From Daedaleopsis sinensis (taxonomy: Eukaryota > Basidiomycota > Agaricomycetes > Polyporales > Polyporaceae): DNA of 64,000 nucleotides. Within the stretch, counting starts at the first letter, position 1, and each line of letters starts with the position of its first letter. Shown here in pieces: positions 46,801-58,380 of this stretch. The position numbers and the translations under genes are program-made. Location: positions 2,976,001-3,040,000 of the forward strand of contig CM066304.1 of NCBI GenBank assembly GCA_033807695.1, in the 5' to 3' direction. The notes beneath the pieces are model-generated. The model was not told where the DNA came from. It made no database searches and worked only from the letters and a program-made list of their open reading frames with translations.

Positions 46801-49800
46801 CACGAAGTTCGCAAGACGGTTGTACTGATGATGCGTTTGCAGAGCCGCACGGCTGACAACCCGAGTGCGCTCCGATAGTAATTGCGACGTTGTTCGCGCT
46901 GCATGCCTCGCCGCGCGCACGCACCTCAGTCTGGCTTCAGGCCTCAGGGACTGTGGACGGGTGCCGCTCAGGCTCGTCGAGGGTCATTTGCACATTCGGG
47001 GACAGCGCGGCGACAGGGAGCCCTTCCCCGCACGTCGACGTCCATGCACGGTGCGTGGTTCGTCCGGGATTTCTCCCATAAGCAGCCCCCTTGCGATCCC
47101 AGCCAGTGCGCACGATGCCATCGTGTCAGGGAGCGCGTCGAGAGCGGATCGATGGAGCTGCCCTCTCCCCTGGCCATGGAGGCTCGCTCGACGGTTCTCG
47201 CGCGCCTGACATATGATCATACCTTGCCTTTCTTTACATCTCGTCTGCCGCACACCGCACACCGCACACCGCACCCCGGACGCTTTGACGCGCGCGCGCG
47301 CGCGTGCAGTAAGTACTGCAAGGTGTACTTTCACAAGGTTCAGAAGGTACACACAACCGGCGCATTGGGACGGGGGCGCCGGCCCTGCCCAGCCGGGGGT
47401 GCGCAGATGACGAATTTGCGTATTGCGCCATCGGGCGCGCCGGAGCCTGATACAGTACTAGCGTCCGCCTCCGCCTCCGCACGCGCACGCGCACGCCTGG
47501 AGGCTGGCAGCCCGGTGACACTGACAGGAGCGTTCGAATTCGCGCATTTGAATAAGCTCGGGTGTGTCTGCGCAGGCCTAGGGCAGGGGACGCCCGGTGT
47601 TGGCGCGCGCGCACCCTCTCGCGCGACCGCGTACTGTCGCTCGCCTATGCGGCTCGGGCGGCTGCGAGTCCGCGCGGTGACATCGTGTTTGCAGTCGGTG
47701 TCTGTCAGGATCTGGTGTCAGTGTGCACCGTGCGATGTGTGCGACGTTCGATGACGTGCCAAGAATCGAAGATGCAGCAGATTCATGGCATCGTGATACA
47801 TGTCCACCGGGCTTGGAAGCGTGCCACACTGGGCAGCGGCAAGAGCGATGGGGCCGGTGCCGGAGGCTTGCGTGCTCCCAGTCGAGCTCGAGGGAGATAA
47901 TGGGAGATAATGTCCCAGACCCGCTGCTGCGACTCAGGCTCCAGATTCCAGAACCACAGCTCTGAGCTGCGACGGCGAGCAGGCGCGCAGGCAGCAGGGT
48001 CGCGAACCCCGCATAAGCACGACGCTCGTCTGCAGTCCTTCGACTCGGAAGCGGCAGAACACGCGCGTGTGAGGGGCTTCGCGACTTCGCGACTTCGTCG
48101 GCGTGAGGCTCAGGCTGAGGCTGCGAATTGACGGGATCAGCGCATCTGTCACTGGTCAGAGAGAGCCCATCCACAGTCCACATTCCACAGCCGTCTATGA
48201 TATGCATACCAGCTCCCGGGCCGTGTCCACTGTGTGCGCCCGCGGCCGGACGCGGGTTTGCCGCGGCGGTAGTCGAGCGCGGCAGGCGCGGTACACGGTG
48301 TACCATGACGTAGGCGTCGTCGAAGCCCTTCGAAGCCCTCTCCGGGAGCAACACCGCCGGGCTTGATCTGCGCACAGAGCCCGGAGCCCGTACGATCAGA
48401 CCTCAGACCTCGGGAGGCGGGGAGGTGGGCACAACCTTCGGTGCGGAGTCGCAGCAGCGCGTCGCGTCGCTCGTCTCGCCCACGATCACGATCACGATCA
48501 GAGCTCCGATCTTCAGGCCGCAGGCCGCAGAGTGCGTCTTCGATCCTTCGGGTCTTCGAGTCTTCGAAGCCTACGAGGCGTGCGCGTCCGCCCCGGCGCC
48601 GTTCGAGCTTCGGACGTCGAGTGGGAGCGCGAGCGAGCGGGCCCGCGCCAGAAGCCGCGAGCCGAGGCCTGTCTCTCACGCACCCTGGCGCGGACGCAGA
48701 CGCAGACGCGGACGTTGATCGTGCGGCTGCTGGCACTGGCAGATCGCAGTTACAGTGGATAGTGGGGCGGCCCACGGTCTCCCGGTAGCGAGACCTACCA
48801 AAGTGACACTGCGTCTTGGCGCGCTTGTTCGCCTGCTTACGCAGTATAAATATACAGATTTTCTCTCTCTCCCGGTAGCGAGGCCCTGGCAGCCGCGCCG
48901 TCACGGTGCGCAGGGATGCATTGGTTGGATGGAGTATGCGTGTAAGTACTAGCGGCTGCCGAGTCCTGGGCTACTGCCGGCGGTCGCGAGCGTGCTGTGA
49001 CGTTCGTGGATTGTGCTTCCGAGCTTCGTCACGGTGGCTCGGGAGCGATGCGTAAGTACGTATCAGTCGAGAAGTGTGGGGTGTGGGGTGTGGGAGGCAT
49101 GGAGGCATGGAAGGCCCGAGCTGCCCACTGCCAGAAGCACGTCCACAAGCCAGGATGCGCAGATGCAGCAGAGGTTATTGCAGTGGTCCGAGCGGCGCTC
49201 CGGTTGCTGTGAGAACTGAGAAGGGGCTCGTTGTGCGCGAGGGCGCACGCTTGCGAGTGCGACTATGTGTACATGCGGAATGTACATCTGCGCCTAGGCT
49301 GTCAATGATGGACGAGAGTCAGCGGGGATGCCACAGGGATTGAACGTTGCGCGCGCGCACGAGACGGACATCGGTATGCAGCTGCCTCTGTGCCTACGGA
49401 CAAATGTGAGGATGCGGCGTAGACAAGTCGGACACAGACACAGACACATACACATACACACCTAGTACGTGGATCCCAGATGCAGATATCGACGCACGTC
49501 GCAGGCAGTGGTTCGCACGAGCCCGGTGGACCGTCGACCAGTGGCGGCGGACTGCGAGAACGAGAACACGGTCGTGGGGGTCCTCATCGACACCGTTCGG
49601 CGTTCAGCGGTGCATCACGGTCGCAGTGACGGCGCCGCGCACACACCAGAGCCGGAATTCTGAAAGCGCGGGCAGTGATGCATGATGCATGATGCATGAT
49701 GGCGCACCCACGTCCGCGTCCACGTCCATCACCGCGAGCGAGCGACGGTTGGGTGCCCAAAGCCTAAAATCACGGACGTTCGCCGCCACGGATCGGAGAT

Positions 49801-51274
49801 GCCATGGGAGGTACCGGTGCAGGTGCGGATGCCGGGGTAAGGGAGGGAGCTGCAGGGAGGCGCGAGAGTGGACTCGGACGTGGATGTGGACGTGGCCGTG
49901 GACGTGATGCATGATGTCGATGGCCTTCCCGTCACCTTGTCAATGTCGAGGACGAACGCGCTGGCCCGCGGCCGTACGCCTTCAGCCACTGGCCGGCGTC
50001 ACCCGAGGACCGTGCACGCTGTCGCACCTGCGCCTGCGCCTGCGACTCTGTATGAGTGCACGTCACGGTCAGTAGGGCGCGCTCGGGCTGGGAGCAGGTC
50101 GTGGACACATGCCGGGAGCGCTAGTAGCGGTGTGCAGACGCGTCGTGCGTGTGGTTTGCAGGGCCCCACATTGCGGCCAGCGAGATACTTCAAGTTGCTG
50201 TAGCGCGGCGCGGGCAGCCCAAAGTGCGAGCCAATGATATACATGGATGAAGACGTGTCTCATACCTCGTACCTCGTGCACAACACATTGAACCACCAGA
50301 GGAGGAGGAGGAGGGCCTGGGTGGTCATCCAATATTCAACATTCAATATTCAGCGCTCAGCGGTGGATGACGTCTTGGCAGTAAGTATTATATATACGCG
50401 AGCCACAGCGGAGCTCGGTCGAAAGCGCGTAGACGTGCGAGCCTCGTGGCAGGCGGCAGGCGGCAGGCGGCCGGGGCAAACGCCCCGATTCCCGAACGGG
50501 CAGAGCGGGATCGCGCGAGACATCAAAATCGGGTGCACCGCGACGAACCAGTCTGATGAACTGATGAACGTTGAACGTGAACCCTTCGGCCGCGGCGCGG
50601 GATCCGTCGAGCGAGGCTGCCTCGGCTTCGAGAATTCCGGAATGCGCGCGGCGGGATGTCGCGAGCGGGCGGGCGCGACGTCTCGGACTCGGAGCACAGC
50701 TGCAGTGACACGTACGACTGCAGCAGACGCACGCACGCACGCGCACGCGGAGATGCGGAGATGTCGCAGCAAGCCCCGCGGACGCCGGACGCCCGACGCC
50801 GCGCCCCTCTCCGTCTCCGTCTCGGTCTCCTCCTCCGGCTCCGGCCCTTCTTCGGACTGCGAGAGCCATTAGAGATCCGTCCGTTACGAGAGACCAGCTG
50901 AGACCAGCGAGACTTACAAATGCAAATGAGTGATGCATCCACGCGCACGCGCGAGGCCATCATGCATATGCGCATGCATCAATCATAATGCATAATGCGC
51001 AGGACGCGACGCGGTGCGCACCCCGCTGCGCCCCGCGTCCGTCGTCCGATGGGGAAAGCATCTGAAAGCATGCGCAGGAGATCCAGAGGCGCATGCGTCG
51101 GCTGCAGGGCAGGGCTTCCGGACGATCAGATGCAGATGGTGGCGCGCGCCGACGCAGGCCCCAGGGCGCGCCAGACGTATACGTACGTACGTACCCACAG
51201 TACTTATTCACGACGGCCAAAAAATGGGAACGGAAGCGTGACAGCACGCGTGACGCGCCCTGAATGAAATCAAA

Positions 51275-51302
51275 GTTCAACGTTCAACGTTCAACGTTCA
51301 AC
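51275..51302. repeat. GTTCAAC x4 heptamer array
   Basis: Four exact tandem copies. The reverse-complement unit GTTGAAC is tandemly repeated at 60274-60296, in imperfect form at 62296-62316, and partly at 50564-50583. Confidence 0.9.
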
Positions 51303-51662
51303 AGCACTAGTTCAAGTTGGCAAGTGCAAGTGACGCGGACGAGTCGGGCATGGCGGAGACGAGCAGGCGGGCGGGCGTGTGCCGTGTGCCGTGCGGGGAA
51401 GCATTCATATTGAGCATAAGAGGTACATTGTCTGCTCGAACGGGCGCGACGCGTACGGGGGACGGGGACGGGGACGGGGCCGATGCCGGGGCGAGCAAGG
51501 GCGCATGGCACCGTGCGTGCTCGGCTTCCTGTCGCCACCTCGGGGAGGGGATCGGGACATGTACGTATACAGCGACGTCGAAAAGCCGGAGATACACAGT
51601 GCACACCTCGACGGTACGAGCCCGCACGCGCACGTGTTGCCCGACGTCTGTGCGTGACTGCG

Positions 51663-51690
51663 CCCGAAGCCCGAAGCCCGAAGCCCGAAG
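51663..51690. repeat. CCCGAAG x4 heptamer array
   Basis: Four exact tandem copies of a 7-bp unit. Confidence 0.9.
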
Positions 51691-52460
51691 GCGCGTGCCA
51701 GGCAGCGGCGCGTTTCGGGAGGGTCACGGTGGCCAGGTGACGGCCGCCGTCCGGCGAGCAGGAACCAGCGGCGGCAGATCGCTGAGAAGCCGCGAAGCCG
51801 CGAAGCCGCGAAGCCGCGAAGCAGAGGCGGAGGAGAGTAGGGCGGCGCAGTGCAGAATGCAGGATATTGATATTGCAGAAGGGCGGGGCCCGCCGCCGTC
51901 GATGTCGACGAGCGTGCAGCCGCCGCCCTGCGAGCTTCGAGCGTCGAACCGCGAACCGCGAAGGCGGAAACCACCGTGGAGGCGGCCGAGTGCGACGCGG
52001 GAGCACAGCTTGCGAGGGAGAACGTTAACGTGGGCGGGATCGCACGGTGCGTGATCGTGCGTCCTGCCCATGTGCGGCGCGTTCGCACAGTGCACAGTGC
52101 ACAGCGCACTGTCGATGCAATGATTGGTGATTTCGATTGGTGCCGGTGCCACCTGGCACCTAGGTGGACCCACTTTGGCCGCTGTTGGTCCAGAGAGGAT
52201 CGAGGGGGGTACGTACGCACCTTCTGATACGTGTGCGCAGAAGACGTGCTCGTGCTCGTGCTGTGGCCCTGGGCCTCGGACGCCTCGTTTTCCGCTCGTG
52301 CGCGTCGAATCGAGGGAATCCGAGAGGCACACACGTACGTACGTGCGTGCGTGCGTGCGTGCGTGCTCGGTGCGACGCCGTCACGCCTCGAGACGTCACC
52401 GCCGCCGCACGCGCACGACAGGCCACAGAAGCTTCGAGGAAGGCACGCGGCGCCTCGGTC

Positions 52461-52502
52461 CGCAGAACGCAGACCGCAGAACGCAGAGCGCAGAACGCAG
52501 GA
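52461..52502. repeat. CGCAGAA-type x6 heptamer array
   Basis: Six tandem 7-bp units, CGCAGAA alternating with CGCAGAC/CGCAGAG and ending CGCAGGA. Confidence 0.85.
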
Positions 52503-54815
52503 CAGGACGGCGCAGTGACAGCATCGTTCGACGGGCGACGTCGAGAAGCACGGCCGGGCGAAAGGCGAAACACGGGCCAAGGCCGCACGGCGCAGGCGGG
52601 GAGTCGCGCCGGCGCCGTGCGTGGAGGGTAGTGCGCCCCGAAGGTTGCCGTTGCGATGGCCAACGCCGCCGTTGCGTACGGGGGCGGCGGCGTCGTTGAA
52701 GCTTTGGAGAAGAAGACCAGGCCCCGTGTGCAGGAGCACGCGCGCGCGCTGCATCTGGCTGCGGTATACGTATACGTGCTTGCGGCTCGTCGCCACTGGC
52801 ATGTCTCCGCTCCGCACCGCGATCTGTGCGAACGCTGCCCGACGCTATCTCGCATCTATCAGGTCGACGTCGGACGTCGAGCCCCCGCCGTGACCGCAGA
52901 TCGTCGCCGTCGCCACCCGCCGGGGACGAGCGAGCTTCCACTCATTCGCGCGCGTCGACGCGCGGGATGTGTGCCGGTGACGTGAGCGTACGTACGCCCA
53001 CGTACCTCCAGCTGTGCTTCCCCGCTTCTCTCGCAGCCGGCGAACGCGTGCAGGCCGCAGACGAAGGTAGTTCGTATCGCGGCATGCCCAAAGGGAATAC
53101 GTCGGCCCTCGCGCGCGCGCCCGCGACGCGTCCTCGGCCGCTAGCGCTGGGTGTGGCACGCGCCTGTTGTGTGGTATGCGCACACTCGGACTCTGACAGT
53201 GAGGCGGGGGTGAGTGGGTCTCTCGATAAGTATGGGCAGCGATATCGACGTACCGCCGCGCGGACCGAGCGCCATCTCCGTGTCTGGGACTCATTTGTTC
53301 GACTGGGCTCTTGTTGGCCGCCCTGCCCTGGCGCAGTGCGCAGTGCGGAGCCACCGCACCTCGATCGACAGCAGGCGCCGCGCACCGAGGAACACTCAGC
53401 AACTGCACGCGTGTTCGGAGGATCGCAGGATGGCCCGGGGCCGGGAGAGGGGTGGTGCCGACGCGGACGTCGAATATGATAAGTATATCCGTCGCGTCGA
53501 ACGCGTGCGGGTGCGGACAGGACACAGGACACATGTGCACTGTGCATCGGCGTCGGGCGCGGGGGTGCAAGTAAATTGGACGCTTTTCGAGAGCGGCGCG
53601 CGCACAACGTCCGAGCGGACGGGGGACGTTGTGCAGCGGGAGGCCCACGGTCACTACGTAGTGGACAGGATGCAGGGCCGGGCAGGAGCGCGCGTGGGCC
53701 CTGGGACGCGCGAATCTGCTATCTGACGTCGACGTCGACGGTGGCAGGTCACGGTGTCCGTCGCCTGGGCGATGTCGATGGGGACGCGTGGGAGGGCTTT
53801 GCAAGCTTTGCAGGTGAGTACTTACTGTGCACTGTGCAGCGAGGGAACTTGGAGGTTAGCGCCGGGAGGACTGTGAGGAAGCGCGGGAAGGAGCGGTCGG
53901 GTCAGCAGCCAGTTTCAATTTGGTTCGAGAATCGAACTTCGAAGGCACGGACGCACGGCTCGCCGGGGCCGATCAGCGGGGGAGACGCGGGTGTACGCGC
54001 GGGCGGGAGAAGGGACGCGTCGAGGACGCCACGAAGGTGCTGGGGGCTGCGAGCGTGGCGCGGAGGGGGGCGCGGGGGCGCGGGGGTCGGTGCGCGCGAC
54101 TCGATCGCGACTTGGAGGGGCAGAAAACCGAGGGGGCCAGGAGGAGGAGGAGCCGGAGCAGGCAGAGTGGACGGCCGGATGATCACGCGATGGGCACGCG
54201 AGCAGCGGGCGTCTGTGTGCGTGCTTCGCAGTGATGTAATTGGGGGAGGATCAGATGTGCGCAGAGAACGCCAGAGGCGGGACCGGCACGACGATGATGG
54301 CAGGTGCGCGATAGGGGGAGGGGGCAGGGGGCGGAGGTGGCGGCTGGTGGCAGATTGGTGGCGCGCGCAATCCGTCGATAACGGTCACAGGGGGCGCGGC
54401 GCATTCGAGGAGGACTGGGAGACGGCGGGAGGGCGAGGGCGTCGAGGGCGTCGAGGAGGGGATGCGCACCGTCCGAAAGGCGCGGAGAGAGGGCTGGAGG
54501 TGGGAAGGACGCAGGGGAGCCGGGAATAGACAGATTGCGTTGAGCTCGGGCTGGGCCAATGGGGAGGGCGTGGGAGAGAAGAGGAAAGTATATTGCGGAG
54601 ATTGAAAGGGGAAATGAATAGGGAAGATGGGTGATGGGATATGAGATCCGGGATTGGGTGCAGATCTGAGTGAGGACCCTGGCTGGGACGGGCGCCTGTC
54701 CGCCCCGTCTCTCGGGCAGGGGAGGGGACCGCTCGCGACCGCCGCGCGCGTCCTGGGCCAGTCAAGATATTACTGATCTCTACAACGCGAGGTCCCCCGC
54801 TCCGCCTCTCCGTCA

Positions 54816-57480
54816 ATGCTCCTCCATCCCTCCCAGCCCTCGTCCCTCCACTACCACTACTCCCCGTCCCCCGCCTCCTCCTTCCCCGCCCGCACAGCCA
54901 GCACGCCCCGCGCACTCACCCTGGACACGCTCTCCCACTTCCACCACCACCACGAGCAGTCAATCCACGACTCTCCGCTGGACGACCACCCCTCCTACAG
55001 CTATGTCCCCCGCGGTCACCCCGTGCAGAGCTCCCCGAGTCCCGACACCATGTACCAACACAATGTACACTCCCATTTGTACGACGACCCCCACTCCGCA
55101 CCCGCTAATCCGCCCCAGGGCTTCGCCCTCCATCCCCGCCAGCAGCCCCCGTCTATCCACACAGACAACCTCCTCGACTCGCGCCCATACTCGCCCTCGC
55201 CCGCCTCATCCCCCCCGGACAGCGCCCTGCCCCCACCCTCGTCCGTCGGCCGACAGTTCTCGTTCCCCCAGCCCATGAGCGCGCCACACTCCCAGAACGC
55301 GTTCCAGCCCCGCTTCCCCACCGACCCTGCCCTCTCCGGCCTGCAGTTCAACAACCCCACCCTCGACCGCCGCATGTCCGAGCCCGTCCTCGGCGCAGGC
55401 CGTCAGTCCTTCCCCCAGCCCCCGCCCTCCCACCACGACCCCTTCGCGTGCAGCGCGTCCTCCTCCGCCGCAGGTACGCTCGTCCAGCCCTCCCCCCTCT
55501 CCCCGCGCCCGTCCTCTCCCTATTCCTCCTACGACCCCTACCAGGACCACCACCGCGAGAGCAGCGGCGCGTCCGACCTCCCCGACCCCTACGCGCACGC
55601 CGTCCCCGCCTCCTGGACCTCCCCGCTCAAGCACGCGGACCTCGACCCGGAGCCGCCCATCGCGAGTTCCCCGCTCTCCCCGCTCTACGCCGGCAGCGTG
55701 GCGAGCGGGTCCGACGCGTCCGCGACCGGCGTCCCGTCGCCCCCTGTCCACCCGCGCCCGTCGCCCGCAAAACAGTCCGCGACCGCCTCCGCATCCGGCC
55801 CGGGCGCGAACCCGCGCCAGGACAGCAGCAAGACGTACTCGTTCGTGTCGCTCCCTGGGAACGCGGTCAAGAAGCGGCCGCGCCGGAGGTACGACGAGAT
55901 CGAGCGGCTCTACCAGTGCAGGTGCGTGCCCGTCTCCATGTCGATCTCCCGCTTCTTCCGTAAACCACCCCTTCGATCGCGCTTCTGCGCGCGTCGTATC
56001 TCCCGTCTCCCTTCTCCCGTTGCGCTGCCCGTGCCGTACACTCCTCCTGTTCTTATCGCGTCGAGCTGGCTGACTGAGGCCCCGCCGTCCCCGTGCGTTC
56101 GTTCGTCCGTGACAGCTGGCCAAATTGCAGCAAAGCGTACGGCACGCTCAACCACCTGAACGCGCACGTCACCATGCAGCGGCACGGCTCCAAGCGCAAT
56201 CCCAACGGTACGTTCCCTCGCATCACCGTACTGCAAGTGTCCCCGTGCTGACCGCCCGCCGGACATCTTCGCCCACCCCGCCCCCCACCGCAGAATTCAA
56301 GGAGCTCCGCAAGAAGTGGCGGCAGGAGAAGAAGGAGGCCGAGGAGCGCGAGCGCGAGCAGGAGCGCGAGCACGCGCTCGCCGTGCGCGACATGCAGTAC
56401 GCGCACGCGCACACGTCCGTCCCCGAGTACGACCACCACCACCCCCACAGCTTCGTGCGGCGGCGCGTGGGCGTGCCCGAGCCGTACCCGGACCCGCACG
56501 CGCACTCGCACTCGCTCCCGACCCACTCGTTCATGCACGGCGCCATGCAGCGGCAAGGCCCCGGGCCCGCCGGACAGCTGCAGGTGCAGGTGCAGGCGTT
56601 CGGACAGGGCTCGCCGTCGTACGGCTCGCTGCCGGGCCCGGGCATCGGCTTTGAGGCGCGGTACGCCCTGCCGTCGCCCGAGGACGTCCACCCCCAACAC
56701 CCGCACCCGCACCCGCACCATCCAAACCAGCACCAGCACCAGCCCCAGCCCCACCAGCAGCAGCACCCAACCCAACACCAGCAGCAGCAGCAGCACCCCC
56801 ACCACCCAAACCAGCCGCAGTTCCGCTACCCGCCGCCGCTCCCCTCGCTCACGATCCCGCACCACCCCGCCGAGGAGGACCTCTACTTCCGGCAGGGCCC
56901 CGCGCAGCCGCAGCCCGGCGAGCTCGCCGCGCCCAGCGGGTGGGGCAGCCCGCACACGCCCGCGCACGCACACGTGCATGGGGGGATGCGTCAGCACCAG
57001 CAGCCGCAAACCCCCACGGGATTCTACCCCCCGGGCAGCCTGACGCTCCCCCCGCCGCACGCGCTCTCCGCGTCTGCGCCGAACCCGAGCCCGCTCGCCG
57101 GCTTCCCTGGAACCGTGGGCACTAGCACGGGAACTGGGACTGGCACGGGAACTGGGACTGGCACGGGAGGCGCAGGAGACGCAGGGGCAGGGGACGCAGG
57201 GGACACAGGGGCAGGCGGCGCGCCCGCGCTCGCGCTCGCGGCGCACGTCTCGCTCGGCTCGAACCGCCTCCCGCCGAACTCGACGCTGCTCACGCCGCTG
57301 CCCGGGTACGAGCCCGAGGACGAGCGCGACCGCGAGCGGGAGCGGTACGAGTATGCGCGCGAGCGGGACGAGCACGAGCACGCGCACGAGCACGAGCGGG
57401 CGTGGGGCGAGCGCGGGGGCCGCGAGCGGGAAAGGTTCTATGCGGGCGGGGGCGGGGGGCGCGACCTGCAGTACGACTAG
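54816..57480 (+). CDS. C2H2 zinc-finger transcription factor with long low-complexity arms
   Basis: Exons 54816-55921, 56116-56207 and 56294-57480 give 794 aa. The N-terminal ~340 residues are Ser/Pro/His/Tyr-rich and disordered. A basic lead-in (KKRPRRRYDEIERLYQC) runs into a single C2H2 finger, C-x4-C-x12-H-x5-H, with the signature CSKAYGTLNHLNAHV and QRHGSKRNP, followed by an EFKELRKKWRQEKKEAEERE helix. This basic/finger/helix block is a conserved fungal arrangement as I recall it; I cannot assign a named orthologue. The C-terminal ~370 residues have His/Pro/Gln runs, a Gly-Thr repeat (about 57127-57170) and an Asp/Glu/Arg/His tail. The 194-nt intron 55922-56115 cuts directly behind the first zinc-ligand Cys. 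The gene is isolated, with ~15 kb of gene-free DNA upstream, typical of a heavily regulated developmental factor (inference). Third codon positions are almost all G/C. Confidence 0.88.
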
Positions 57481-58380
57481 AGTCGAGCCTGGCTCCAGGG
57501 GGAGGGCGGACGTGCGGACTTGGGGTGTCCTGCCCGCTGCCGCCGCCGTTGCCGCTGCCGCTGCCGTCCGTCGTGCATTGCTGGACGTCGCTGCTGCCGC
57601 CGAGGGCGAGGGCGCTCGAAGCCAAAGCCGAAGCCACGAGCGAGGACGAGAACGACCGAGCGCACCGCCGCCTGCCACCGTGCGTGGCTTCGTGCCCCCC
57701 TGCCCTGCCGCTGCCCGTCGCCCGTTGCGTATTCTCCGGAGCACTGAGCACTGACGCCGTGGCCCCAGCTGCCAGGCAGGCTCGCTGCCCAACGCCCATC
57801 ACCGCCCGCCAGTCCCGGCTCGCCCGGCCCCGCCCCTCTATCGCCCGACGGACGCTGCCGCGGTTTGTGCGCCGCGGCGACGCCAGTTCTGACGGCCCCT
57901 CGGCGCCCGTCGCCCGTCGCCCGTTCCCCCTCCCCTCCTGCCCTTCACTGCCGCCCCCTCTCCCGTCAACAGCTGCCCTAATCCTAATTACTCCCTGATG
58001 CGGCGCGGCCCTGCGACGACCCACTAATCTCCCTCCCCCTCTCGGCCCCGTCTCCGTCCCTCCCGTCTATCTGTCTGTTTATTTTCTCTCCCGTCCCGCA
58101 TCGCATATGGTACGGACGCTGTATAGTCGTTTTATTGTGTACACGTACGGTAGCACCCCCTTAGTCGTTTTGGCATACACCGCGCACGCCCGTTCTGGTT
58201 ACCTTCGGATCTCCCCCTGCGCTCGCCGCTCCAATATTCATCGCTAGTGCCCACAACACCGTCTTCTCTCTCCTCTCCTCTCCTCTCTCTTTCTCCTCTC
58301 TCTTTCTCCATTCTCTTCTCCTCCTCTGTCTCAACCTCTCCCACCTGTTCGAATTCGCACCGAGTCACCCCCTAACCCCC
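57481..58380. other. 3' flank of the C2H2 gene with pyrimidine-rich microsatellite
   Basis: Very C/T-rich DNA, including a GCCCGTC heptamer array (57905-57925) and a TCTCC/TTTCTCC tract (58261-58330). Likely 3' UTR and downstream spacer; no gene. Confidence 0.5.

Larger units (their letters stand above)
46801..54815. repeat. GC-rich region dense in short tandem repeats, mostly 7-bp units, upstream of the C2H2 gene
   Basis: About 8 kb with no supported gene. Heptamer arrays seen: CACACCG (47251-47275), GTGTGGG (49074-49094), GATGCAT (49677-49701), CAATATT/CAACATT (50330-50357), GGCAGGC (50448-50471), GTTCAAC (51275-51302), CCCGAAG (51663-51690), GCACAGT (52085-52109), CGCAGAA (52461-52502). 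Other periods occur too: an 8-bp GAAGCCGC array (51786-51822), GTAC/GTGC runs (52335-52366), a CG dinucleotide run (47290-47304) and hexamers. The last ~1 kb is purine-rich and leads into the C2H2 start, so may include its promoter and 5' UTR. Confidence 0.7.

Noticed and set aside
49677..49701. Regularly spaced repeats considered as a CRISPR array
   Set aside because: Tandem 7-bp units without spacers, in a eukaryotic genome.
51405..52817. 470-codon minus-strand open frame in the repeat-rich region
   Set aside because: It runs through several tandem arrays, is Arg/Ser/Ala-rich, has overlapping long frames on both strands and no domain. Absence of stops is explained by high GC.
52845..53804. 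319-codon minus-strand open frame
   Set aside because: Same reasons: low complexity, competing frames and no splice or domain support.
53576..54529. 317-codon plus-strand frame upstream of the C2H2 gene
   Set aside because: Gly/Arg-dominated translation of purine-rich DNA; more likely promoter or 5' UTR.
56053..57792. 579-codon open frame on the minus strand
   Set aside because: It lies antisense to the C2H2 gene; its Arg/Ala/Leu/Val-rich composition is what results from reading GC-biased third positions on the other strand.
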